Source: Candidatus Saccharibacteria bacterium UBA5145 (GTDB lineage Bacteria; Patescibacteriota; Saccharimonadia; Saccharimonadales; UBA4665). From it: a stretch of DNA of 11,186 nucleotides. The notes beneath the pieces were generated by a model that had not been told where the DNA came from, searched no databases, and saw only the letters and a program-made list of their open reading frames with translations. The first letter of the stretch is position 1; the number at the start of each line of letters is the position of its first letter. The stretch covers positions 19,816 to 31,001 of the forward strand of contig DHXX01000011.1 of assembly GCA_002413865.1 (NCBI GenBank), in the 5' to 3' direction. Both the position numbers and the translations under genes were made by a program. Positions 1 to 6,313 of the stretch are shown in pieces.

Positions 1-906
1 GGCGGCAGCCTGCATATCGCCCACATGCTGTACGGCGGCTTGTTGATGCTGGCCTCGATCACGCTCGTCATCTCGTTTTTGGGGGCGCGGGTGCTGCGCT
101 TGGCGGCCTTGGTCGGCGGCGTCGGTTTCGGCATTTTTATCGACGAACTCGGTAAGTTCCTTACCAAAGACAATAATTACTTCTTCCGCCCGACAATCGG
201 CCTGATTTACGCCATTTTTATCGTCCTCTATCTGCTCTTTAACTTCCTCAGTCGGACGCAGCGATTGTCCAATCGGGAATACCAGCTCAACGCCCTCAAT
301 CAGTTCGAGGAAGCCGTCCTGCACGATATGGATAGTCTCGAGAAAGCCCGTATCCGGCAGCTACTGGCCAAAGCCGACCAAGCCAGCTTTATCACCCAGG
401 AATTACAGACTTTACTGGGGCGGGTCGAAGTCGTGCCGAGCGATGCCCCCAACAAATTCTACCGGCTGCTCGATTATCTGAACCGGCAATACCAGCGTTT
501 TTGGAAACGGCGCGGCTCGAACCGTTTAGTGGCGGCCTTGTTTATTATTCAAGCCGGGCTGTTTTTGGTCATAATTTTCGCTAGCGTCATTAATAATTTC
601 GATGACATTAAGCCGCTGTTTCGCGGCAATGATTCGTATGGCAGCGAATTGATCGTTGGCCAGCTGTTGTCGTCGCTGGTGGCCGGTGGTTTGGCCTTGA
701 CCGGGGCTATCAAATTGGCCAGCTCGCGGACGGCTGGTTTTGAATGGTTCCGCCGGGCGACGCTCGTCAACTTGCTCCTGACCGAATTCTTTATCTTTTC
801 GCGAATCCAGTTCGGGGCGATCCCGAGCTTCCTGGTGAACTTGGCGCTCTTGATCGCTTTGCGCTACGCCATTTACCAAGAGCAGCGTTTGAGCGTTAAG
901 CACTAG
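1..906 (+). CDS. Polytopic membrane protein of unknown function, 5' end outside window
   Basis: The reading frame is open from base 1 to the TAG at 904-906. An in-frame ATG exists at 25, but the eight codons before it continue smoothly (GGSLHIAH), so the true start is probably upstream of the window and the gene is 5'-partial. Counting from the ATG at 25, hydrophobic segments lie at about residues 4-25, 27-45, 56-75, 167-190, 208-232 and 247-285. A soluble, charged loop of about 90 residues (75-165) separates an N-terminal group of three helices from a C-terminal group. The most distinctive motif is FIDELGKF (residues 38-45) at the end of the second helix, followed by an acidic/aromatic turn. 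I recognise this as an uncharacterised membrane-protein type, not a transporter family I can name. Its stop faces the mscS stop across a large inverted repeat. Coding status is secure; function is unknown. Confidence 0.85.
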   Translation, partial: GGSLHIAHMLYGGLLMLASITLVISFLGARVLRLAALVGGVGFGIFIDELGKFLTKDNNYFFRPTIGLIYAIFIVLYLLFNFLSRTQRLSNREYQLNALNQFEEAVLHDMDSLEKARIRQLLAKADQASFITQELQTLLGRVEVVPSDAPNKFYRLLDYLNRQYQRFWKRRGSNRLVAALFIIQAGLFLVIIFASVINNFDDIKPLFRGNDSYGSELIVGQLLSSLVAGGLALTGAIKLASSRTAGFEWFRRATLVNLLLTEFFIFSRIQFGAIPSFLVNLALLIALRYAIYQEQRLSVKH

Positions 907-908
907 GT

Positions 909-992
909 AGTTATAAAGTTGAAAGTTATAAAGTTATAAAGTACGGCTGCAGCCCTGGGCTGACTTTCAACTTTATAACTTTATGAACTTTC
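909..992. repeat. Inverted repeat with tandem-word arms at a convergent junction; possible bidirectional terminator
   Basis: Bases 909-926 are perfectly complementary to 963-980 (18 bp). Because the arms are tandem repeats, a second register also works: 921-942 pairs with 970-992, leaving one bulged base (G at 985). The left arm is built from 8- and 7-nt words, AGTTATAA, AGTTGAA, AGTTATAA, AGTTATAA and then AGT. The loop holds a GC-rich mirror (CAGCCC at 950-955, GGGCTG at 957-962). The element fills nearly the whole gap between two genes that end toward each other, so a bidirectional terminator or mRNA 3'-end protector is the natural role. The stem is AT-rich and lacks a clean U-tract, so it is not a textbook intrinsic terminator. 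Confidence 0.75.
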
Positions 993-995
993 TAC

Positions 996-2012
996 TTACT
1001 TACGCTTTGGATTCTTAGCGCGCGGGGTGGTTGGTTTTCCGAGCGGGTGGCGCTTGGGTGTCGGCCGTTTGCGGGCGTTGGAGATGGTGCGGGTAAATCG
1101 GCGTTCGGCCTCGCTGTCGGCGAAGCGGGCCAGCGGGCCGTGGGCGATGATTTGGGTTTTGCTTTCTTCGTCGAGCCGCTTGATGAGTTCCGTCGCCGAG
1201 TCCTGGATGAGCCACTCGCGCCCCGGGGCGGTTTCGCCAATCGCCGTGATTTGCCATAAATTTTCACCGACTTCTTCGGTCGAAGTAATTTCCAGGGGCT
1301 TGACGACGAGCAGCGGCCCGATCGGCAAGCGCTTGTTAGTTTTTTCGATCAGCCTTTGACCGCCGATTAGATCGGTCACGAATAGTTCCAGTCCAATCGT
1401 CCGGATACCCTTGGTCGTGATGCGGACGCCTTGGATATTTTGGTTATTGATCCAGATAATTTCGCCGTTCAGCCCGCGGATGCGCGTCGAGCGCAGCGTG
1501 ACTCGTTCGACGACCCCTTGGAGGTCTTCAAATGGCTCGACGCGAATGTGATCACCGACACCATACCATTGTTCGACCATCATCAGGCTGCCGGCGGCGA
1601 TATCGCGCAGGGCCGGGCTGAGGGAGCCGCTTAGTATGACGACGATTAGGGCACTAGCACCGATAATCGCCGTTGGCTGGCCCGACGGGTGCACGAACGT
1701 CCACCAAAAGTAGAGGGCAAACAGGATCAAGCCGGTACGGATGATGGCGATACTCAAGACGATCATCGTTTCGTAGCGGCGTAAGCGATTGACGACGCGC
1801 AGGTTCTGGGTTTTGTCGGAGCGGTTACCGAGCATTACGACCAGGCGGCGCAAGACCGATGCGATGGCGCGACCCAGCAACAGGGCGACTGTCACCGATA
1901 AGACCAGCACTATTATAGAGTGGGCATTAAAGACGGTATTAGCGAGTTTGCCCGAAATTTCTTTGACGGCGAGGTTGGTATTGTTGGTTAGGCTGTCGGC
2001 CATGAAATTCAA
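996..2012 (-). CDS. MscS-family small-conductance mechanosensitive ion channel
   Basis: A 338-residue membrane protein that should open under membrane tension and release solutes on hypo-osmotic shock. Hydrophobic helices lie at about residues 33-58, 83-105 and 113-146. The third is the glycine/alanine-rich pore-lining type (SALIVVILSGSLSPALRDIAAG) that is broken and continues into the conserved MscS turn WYGVGDHI (149-156). Residues 163-198 form the expected beta domain (LQGVVERVTLRSTRIRGLNG, then IIWINNQNI). The last 30 residues are a Lys/Arg/Pro-rich basic tail, an unusual extension. The TTG at 2012-2010 is preferred as the start because AAGGAG (2023-2018) ends 5 nt before it; the in-frame ATG at 2003-2001 would be 14 nt from that site. 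Start assignment is fairly sure and family assignment is strong. It is transcribed divergently from the DUF2130 gene. Confidence 0.92.
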   Translation of the reverse strand: MNFMADSLTNNTNLAVKEISGKLANTVFNAHSIIVLVLSVTVALLLGRAIASVLRRLVVMLGNRSDKTQNLRVVNRLRRYETMIVLSIAIIRTGLILFALYFWWTFVHPSGQPTAIIGASALIVVILSGSLSPALRDIAAGSLMMVEQWYGVGDHIRVEPFEDLQGVVERVTLRSTRIRGLNGEIIWINNQNIQGVRITTKGIRTIGLELFVTDLIGGQRLIEKTNKRLPIGPLLVVKPLEITSTEEVGENLWQITAIGETAPGREWLIQDSATELIKRLDEESKTQIIAHGPLARFADSEAERRFTRTISNARKRPTPKRHPLGKPTTPRAKNPKRK

Positions 2013-2017
2013 AAGAT

Positions 2018-2023
2018 CTCCTT
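2018..2023 (-). promoter_or_regulatory. Shine-Dalgarno site that decides the TTG start of mscS
   Basis: On the minus strand AAGGAG ends 5 nt before the TTG at 2012. The spacing suits that TTG and not the ATG nine bases further in. This is one of only two strong ribosome binding sites seen in the window; most other genes lack one. Confidence 0.7.
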
Positions 2024-2035
2024 CGGTTTACATAT

Positions 2036-2085
2036 AAAAAGCGCATCACAGCGCTTGGTTGGTTAAGGGCAATAACGCTATTGCC
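2036..2085 (-). promoter_or_regulatory. Structured 5' leader of mscS: two hairpins, the second terminator-like
   Basis: Read on the minus strand, the predicted leader first contains a perfect 7-bp stem with a 4-nt loop (GGCAATA at 2085-2079, TATTGCC at 2074-2068). Next comes AAGCGC/GCGCTT (2056-2051 and 2044-2039) around a 6-nt loop, followed by a run of five T ending at 2036. The Shine-Dalgarno site comes 12 nt later. A hairpin plus U-run inside a 5' leader suggests an attenuator. Since no gene lies upstream on this strand, it is unlikely to terminate another transcript. The U-run overlaps the stem, so it would be a weak terminator. Confidence 0.45.
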
Positions 2086-2095
2086 GATTACCCCT

Positions 2096-2124
2096 AGTGT
2101 AGCGCACTTGGACCCCTGTTTCAA
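2096..2124 (-). promoter_or_regulatory. Sigma70-type promoter for mscS
   Basis: On the minus strand TTGAAA (2124-2119, 5 of 6 to TTGACA) and TACACT (2101-2096, 4 of 6 to TATAAT) are separated by exactly 17 bases. Transcription would begin near 2089, giving a leader of about 77 nt that starts just before the first hairpin. Confidence 0.55.
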
Positions 2125-2189
2125 CCGCCGCCCAACCCGGTAATCTAAAATTGACGCGCCAGTGGTTTTAATTATTGGCGATTTAGTAT

Positions 2190-2218
2190 TTGGGAGGATT
2201 GGCCAAGCCTGAGATAAT
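2190..2218 (+). promoter_or_regulatory. Promoter for the DUF2130 gene, predicting a leaderless mRNA
   Basis: TTGGGA (2190-2195, 4 of 6) and GATAAT (2213-2218, 5 of 6) are spaced by 17 bases, and a TG at 2210-2211 makes an extended -10. The usual start, seven bases past the -10, would be 2225, the A of the ATG itself. There is no Shine-Dalgarno site in the six bases between the -10 and the ATG. Confidence 0.6.
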
Positions 2219-2224
2219 AGTGCC

Positions 2225-3502
2225 ATGAATACGATTAAATGTTCGAACTGTGGGGCGGAAATCGAAATCGACAAGGCGTTGGAAGGGCAGATCGAAGCCC
2301 GGGTGCTGGCCGCCGAGCACCAGAAACACGTCGCTGAGCTAGTGCGGGTCAAAGCCGAAGCGGCCGCGGCGGCTCGCCGTTCGACCGAAGTCGCCATGGA
2401 ACTAGCCCAAAAAGAGGCCCAAACGGAGCTCGCTATCACTACCAAGCGACTCGAAGCCGAAGCCTTATCGGCCCAAAAACGAGCCGCGGCGGAGCAAGCT
2501 ATGATATTGAAAAGCCTGCGCGACGACGCCGTCAGCACCGAAGTCGAAAAGAAGCAATTGCGCGAGCAACTCACCGAACTCAGCCGGGCCGTCCGCGAAG
2601 CCAACAAGGCCAAAGACAACGCCGAGCTGGACATGCAAAAGAAATTGATCGAAGAGGAAGCCAAGATTCGCGCCGAAGCCACCAAACTGGCCGACGAACG
2701 GCAACGCTTGAACTTAGCCGCCAAAGAAAAGACGATTACCGACCTCCAAAAAGCCCTCGACGACGCCCAGCGCAAAGCCGCCCAGGGCTCGCAGCAATTG
2801 CAAGGTGAGATCATGGAGCTCGATTTTGAGGCCGCCCTAGCCGGCGCCTTCCGCGACGACGCCATCGAACCCGTTGCCAAGGGAGTCAAGGGCGGGGATA
2901 TCAGCCAAACGGTGCGGAGTCCGCGGGGAACGGCTTGCGGGGTCATACTGTGGGAGATCAAGCGCACCAAAAATTGGACCGACAGCTGGGTGCCCAAGCT
3001 CAAGCAGGACCTGCGCGACGCCAAAGCCAACGTCGCCGTCATCATTACCGAGACGATGCCCAAACAAATCAGTGACGACATGGGCCAGCACGATGGCGTC
3101 TGGGTCTGCAAACCCAACTTGGCGCTCGTTCTCGGTACCCTCCTGCGCCAAGGCCTGCTCGATGTCGGCCTCCAAAAAGCCCTGGCCCAGAATCAAGGCG
3201 GCAAAGCCGAGTCGCTCTATAGCTATGTGACGAGTCATGAGTTTATTCAGCAAATCGAATCGATGGTCGAGACCTACCAAGCCATGACCCAGCAGGTCCA
3301 AAAAGAGCGCGTCGCCTATGAAAAGCTGTGGGCCCAGCGCGACAAGCAAGCCCATAAATTGCTGATGGGCACTGCCAACATCATCGGCAGCATGCAAGGC
3401 CAAATCGGCCAGACCGCCATGCCGCGTATCAAGGGCTTAGAGCTCGACAGCGGCCAGGACGATTCAGCCGATGCTGATAATTCTCAAGCCGCTTTACTGT
3501 AA
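2225..3502 (+). CDS. DUF2130 protein: coiled coil plus restriction-endonuclease-like domain
   Basis: A 425-residue soluble protein. It opens with a single CxxC knuckle (CSNCG, residues 6-10). About 170 residues of Ala/Glu/Lys/Arg-rich sequence follow (25-190), with the heptad-like look of a long coiled coil. The conserved DUF2130 domain begins at LQGEIMELDFE (192-202) and continues through KGVKGGDI (219-226) and GVILWEIKRTKNW (239-251). The acidic residue, D225 and the E244-x-K246 pair match the PD-(D/E)xK nuclease layout the family is thought to share. A second helical stretch (340-385) and an acidic tail follow. Family assignment is strong. Catalytic activity and target are not known; DNA processing is an inference from the fold. 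The start is the ATG at 2225, right after an extended -10. It stands alone as a transcription unit, with no partner gene in the same direction closer than 78 bases. Confidence 0.9.
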   Translation: MNTIKCSNCGAEIEIDKALEGQIEARVLAAEHQKHVAELVRVKAEAAAAARRSTEVAMELAQKEAQTELAITTKRLEAEALSAQKRAAAEQAMILKSLRDDAVSTEVEKKQLREQLTELSRAVREANKAKDNAELDMQKKLIEEEAKIRAEATKLADERQRLNLAAKEKTITDLQKALDDAQRKAAQGSQQLQGEIMELDFEAALAGAFRDDAIEPVAKGVKGGDISQTVRSPRGTACGVILWEIKRTKNWTDSWVPKLKQDLRDAKANVAVIITETMPKQISDDMGQHDGVWVCKPNLALVLGTLLRQGLLDVGLQKALAQNQGGKAESLYSYVTSHEFIQQIESMVETYQAMTQQVQKERVAYEKLWAQRDKQAHKLLMGTANIIGSMQGQIGQTAMPRIKGLELDSGQDDSADADNSQAALL

Positions 3503-3564
3503 CCAATTCCCCAGAGCCCAGCCCTTACTTGCCTACGACACTAATTATTCACATTGATATGACA

Positions 3565-3572
3565 GAGATAAT
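3565..3572 (+). promoter_or_regulatory. Candidate -10 element for the methyltransferase gene
   Basis: GAGATAAT occurs 8 bases before the ATG at 3581, and the identical 8-mer precedes the DUF2130 gene at 2211-2218. It predicts a transcription start within about two bases of the ATG. I see no convincing -35 at 16-18 bases and no Shine-Dalgarno site. Confidence 0.4.
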
Positions 3573-3580
3573 TCGATTAC

Positions 3581-4414
3581 ATGCTAGCAAATAAACCATC
3601 AATCCAAGATTACTACGCAACCCGAGAATCGCGTTGGGGCTATCAGCTTTTTCTCTCTAACACCCGACACTTCGGCTACTATAAAACACCGAGTTGTCGG
3701 CCATTCCCAATCAGTAAAGCCCTCCGGGCAATGGAACAGAAACTGGCTGGCGCGTTAAGTCTGCCCGCCGGCGCGAAAGTATTAGATGCCGGGGCCGGTG
3801 TCGCCGACGTTGCGTCATACATGGCGATGCAAGGACTGAACGTTGAAGCAATCGATCTAGTTGATCGTCATATCAAACTCGCCAAAAAGAATATTGCCAG
3901 CCGTGGACTAAGCGATAGAATAAATATTTCAAGAATGAACTATCAGAAACTTGCATTTGACGACAAATATTTTGACGGTGTCTATACTATGGAAACGTTC
4001 GTCCATGCTACCGAACCAGAGCAAGCATTGAGTGAGTTTTATCGCGTTTTAAAACCAGGCGGCAAGCTAGCACTTTTTGAATACGACCGGGCGACTGACG
4101 CTGTTATGCCCCAGGCGGCGCGTAAAGCTTTCGAGCAAGTCAACAAATTCGCGGCGATGCCAACATTTCAGCGTTTGACTTATGGAGTTCCCGAACGGTT
4201 GTTGAAGGACGCGGGCTTTACCGATATAGTGGTCGAAGATATAAGCCCGCACATTTTACCGATGCTGCGTCTATTTGCAGGAGCTGCCTACGTACCTTAT
4301 AAATTAATCCGCTTCTTTCATTTGGAGCATAAATTCGTTAATGCGATGTCGGCGGTTGAGTACTATCGTTACCGCTCTTACATGCGCTATGTTGTTATCA
4401 CCGCCAAGAAGTAG
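3581..4414 (+). CDS. Class I SAM-dependent methyltransferase, Erg6/UbiE-like
   Basis: A 277-residue protein with a Rossmann-type methyltransferase core. Motif I is VLDAGAGVAD (67-76), in which the usual third glycine is Ala. An acidic strand end at IDLVD (91-95) would hold the SAM ribose. FDGVYTMETFVHA (131-143) and RVLKPGGKLALFEY (155-168) are the later core motifs. The N-terminal HFGYYK (30-35) resembles the region before the core in sterol/tocopherol C-methyltransferase relatives, and the C-terminal part (220-277) is aromatic-rich and may bind a hydrophobic substrate. The substrate is not identifiable. Base and codon use differ from the neighbours: AGA and ATA codons cluster at about 3915-3945, and the gene and its flanks are AT-richer, which suggests recent acquisition. 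The start is the ATG at 3581 with no ribosome binding site. Confidence 0.88.
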   Translation: MLANKPSIQDYYATRESRWGYQLFLSNTRHFGYYKTPSCRPFPISKALRAMEQKLAGALSLPAGAKVLDAGAGVADVASYMAMQGLNVEAIDLVDRHIKLAKKNIASRGLSDRINISRMNYQKLAFDDKYFDGVYTMETFVHATEPEQALSEFYRVLKPGGKLALFEYDRATDAVMPQAARKAFEQVNKFAAMPTFQRLTYGVPERLLKDAGFTDIVVEDISPHILPMLRLFAGAAYVPYKLIRFFHLEHKFVNAMSAVEYYRYRSYMRYVVITAKK

Positions 4415-4562
4415 ATTTCAATTTTAAGTAAATGACTAGAATGATCCACGTTAGCTAGGCACGATCGATTTTTCTGTGCAAAAAAGCTTACAGTCAGCGC
4501 CTAGTCGAGCTCCGTATGATAGATGGGTTGAACCAATAGATACATAAAGGAGTGGTCAGTCT
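4415..4562. other. AT-rich intergenic region upstream of the MDMPI-like gene
   Basis: This 148-base gap continues the low-GC composition of the methyltransferase gene. It holds a T-run (4467-4471) and an A-run (4479-4484) around CTGTGC but no GC-rich terminator stem. TATGAT at 4515-4520 (5 of 6 to TATAAT) is a possible -10, without a good -35. AAAGGAG at 4546-4552, 10 bases before the ATG at 4563, is a clear Shine-Dalgarno site. Confidence 0.45.
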
Positions 4563-5156
4563 ATGGACGGAGCAGAATTGTTTAGCAAGTGTTTAGCGCT
4601 GGCGACTGGCGTCGTCAAACAAGTTCGCCCGGAACACTACGCCAATGCCACGCCCTGCGCCGATTGGCACGTCGGTGATTTGCTCGACCACCTATTGGGT
4701 GAGTTGCGCGTTGTACCCAAGTTGCTAGCCGGTGAAAACGTTGAAGCGACCACGGACGAGGACGAAAATGGTGAAAATGTCGTCGATGAGACGGATATCG
4801 AACTGAGCGCCAATTGGCAGGCTACCGCCGACGCCGCCGAGGCCGCCGGCAACGAAGCCGACCCCGATGAAATCATTCACTCCGCCCGCGGCGACGTCAG
4901 TATCGACAGCTATTTGCGCCAAGTTGCCACCGACCTGTTGGTCCACGCCTGGGACCTCGCCGTGGCTATCGGTATGCCGCTCGCTGTCGCCCCTGATGTC
5001 TCACTGGCTGTCTATAACGACGCTTTGTCGTCGGACAGGGCGCTGTTGCCAGATGACGCCGCCACCGTGCCGCTCGCCGTCGCCGAAAAAGCGGCGCCCC
5101 AAACCAAGCTCTTGGCTCGGTACGGCCGTTCACCCGACTGGCGCGCCGCTGGTTAG
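4563..5156 (+). CDS. TIGR03086-type metal-binding protein, DinB/MDMPI superfamily
   Basis: A 197-residue helical protein of the superfamily that includes mycothiol-dependent maleylpyruvate isomerase. The N-terminal signature TPCADWHVGDLLDHLLGE (30-47) supplies the first predicted metal ligand, H43. DLLVHAWDLA (124-133) supplies D124 and H128, with the first ligand of this pair Asp rather than the Glu of the isomerase. The C-terminal LLARYGRSPDW (183-193) is the usual family ending. Residues 62-82 are an acidic insert (TTDEDENGENVVDETD). The metal is probably zinc and the co-substrate a low-molecular-weight thiol in characterised relatives; neither can be read here. The start at 4563 is supported by AAAGGAG 10 bases upstream. 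Its stop faces the CNNM gene across a second large inverted repeat. The family is most common in Actinobacteria, so it may have been acquired from there. Confidence 0.82.
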   Translation: MDGAELFSKCLALATGVVKQVRPEHYANATPCADWHVGDLLDHLLGELRVVPKLLAGENVEATTDEDENGENVVDETDIELSANWQATADAAEAAGNEADPDEIIHSARGDVSIDSYLRQVATDLLVHAWDLAVAIGMPLAVAPDVSLAVYNDALSSDRALLPDDAATVPLAVAEKAAPQTKLLARYGRSPDWRAAG

Positions 5157-5159
5157 GAA

Positions 5160-5256
5160 TTGGTAGATGGGGATTGGTAGTTGGAAGATGGGGGAGCTCC
5201 TCGAGCTCAAGCGCGCAGCGCTCCCCATCTACCAACTACCATCCCCTATCTACCAA
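5160..5256. repeat. Second inverted repeat built of heptanucleotide words at a convergent junction
   Basis: The left arm 5160-5197 pairs with the right arm 5220-5256 along its whole length, with one mismatch and three single-base bulges. The left arm divides exactly into heptads: TTGGTAG, ATGGGGA, TTGGTAG, TTGGAAG, ATGGGGG, then AGC. The loop (5198-5219) is GC-rich; together with the end of the left arm it contains GAGCTC twice (5194-5199, 5203-5208). It fills the gap between two genes that end toward each other, as the element at 909-992 does. A terminator or 3'-end stabiliser is plausible, but there is no U-run on either strand. Confidence 0.8.
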
Positions 5257-5258
5257 AT

Positions 5259-6260
5259 CTAGAGGCGGAGGGCGAAACGGACTTTGTTTTTGTTGAGGCG
5301 GTCAGTCTCGTCTTCGATTTCGTGGCCGATGATTTCTTCGATCAAATCTTCGATCGTAATGATACCGACGATGGCGTCGTCGCGCTCGACCGGTATCAAG
5401 TGCGTACCGGCGCTGATGAAGACGCGGAACATGGTGTCGAGGGCTGTCCGGCTGCCGACCGGCTGAACCGGGTGGAGGGGCAAGTCATCGATCCGGTAGA
5501 TTTGCTCGTCGAAGTCGACGTCGATCATCTCTTTGGTCAGCAAGATGCCGTAACATTTTGTCAGTGCACGATTAAATATCGGTATCCGGCTGAGGCCGCT
5601 GGCTTTGATCTCGTCCAGACGTTTGGCGGTGATTTTGGTGTCGGGGGTTAGCCAATAAACGCGTTTAATCGGCGTCATAATGTCCCGCACCCGCTTTTCG
5701 CTTAGCTGGAGAGCGCCGCGGATGATCTCGACCTCGTCGTCATCGAGTTCGCTACTGTTTTGGCCGAGGTGTTCGGTAATCATCATACCGAGTTCGTGGC
5801 GGCTCTGGAATTCGGGTGGTTTGCGGCCAATAATTCGATCGAGCAATAGTTCAAGCGGTTTGGAAATGACGTAGGTGATAATAATCATCAGTCGGAGGAT
5901 TGGCGCAAAATAGCTGGCCCACATCAGCGGTTTTTTGGCGAAGAGGGCTTGGGGGATCACTTCGCCTAAAATGACGATCAGTAGGGTACTAATCACGCCC
6001 GACAGCAGGCTCCCGAAGTAGTGTTCGAGCACCAGCGAGGTAGCGGAGACGGCGGCGACATTGGTCAGCAAGATACTGGCCAGCGTCAGGTGGGTCTTAC
6101 CCTTGAGCGGCAAGACACGCTTGGCCTGTCGATTGCCGAGCTTGGCCTTGCGCTTTAACTCGGCCGTATCGATCGACATGATGGCAATGTTTAAGCCGGA
6201 GCAAATCGCCGAAGCCATCACGAGGAGAGTGACTTCAACGAAGACGATGATAAAACTCAA
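5259..6260 (-). CDS. CNNM-type (DUF21) membrane protein with CBS pair, CorC/HlyC-like but lacking the C-terminal domain
   Basis: A 333-residue protein. Residues 1-140 are the CNNM membrane domain, with hydrophobic segments near 3-28, 58-78, 84-105 and 115-140, the loop after the first helix (SIDTAELKRKAKLG) and the conserved GEVIPQ (99-104). A connecting helix (170-190) leads to RVRDIMTPIKRVYWL and two CBS repeats, about 192-255 and 265-320, the second ending in GIITIEDLIEEIIGHEIEDE. The protein stops shortly after, so the C-terminal transporter-associated domain of CorC/HlyC proteins is absent. Relatives are linked to Mg2+/Co2+ efflux or homeostasis, with CBS domains binding adenine nucleotides. 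The start is uncertain: TTG at 6260 has a weak GGAAG 10 bases upstream and gives a complete first helix. It is divergent from the DUF475 gene. Confidence 0.88.
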   Translation of the reverse strand: MSFIIVFVEVTLLVMASAICSGLNIAIMSIDTAELKRKAKLGNRQAKRVLPLKGKTHLTLASILLTNVAAVSATSLVLEHYFGSLLSGVISTLLIVILGEVIPQALFAKKPLMWASYFAPILRLMIIITYVISKPLELLLDRIIGRKPPEFQSRHELGMMITEHLGQNSSELDDDEVEIIRGALQLSEKRVRDIMTPIKRVYWLTPDTKITAKRLDEIKASGLSRIPIFNRALTKCYGILLTKEMIDVDFDEQIYRIDDLPLHPVQPVGSRTALDTMFRVFISAGTHLIPVERDDAIVGIITIEDLIEEIIGHEIEDETDRLNKNKVRFALRL

Positions 6261-6313
6261 ATCCGGGTGTCTTCCGGCGGGATAAGTGTGAACATGTTCG
6301 CTCCATTGTACCG

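Noticed and set aside
909..992. Considered a CRISPR array or insertion-sequence end
   Set aside because: The repeat units are only 7-8 nt with no unique spacers, and no transposase, target duplication or cas gene is nearby.
1939..3117. A 392-codon open frame on the minus strand across the start of mscS and most of the DUF2130 gene
   Set aside because: It is antisense to a well-supported gene, with a Ser/Ala/Arg-rich composition that mirrors the antisense of Ala/Glu/Lys codons. It has no recognisable domain and would overlap the mscS coding region.
4457..4490. T-run and A-run with GCAC/GTGC as a possible terminator for the methyltransferase gene
   Set aside because: The complementary arms are very short and the longest pairing is T with A only, so no stable GC-rich stem precedes the U-run.
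5181..5651. A 156-codon plus-strand frame starting inside the second inverted repeat
   Set aside because: It is antisense to the CBS half of the CNNM gene and begins in the hairpin; its acidic, Val/Asp-rich composition is a strand shadow.
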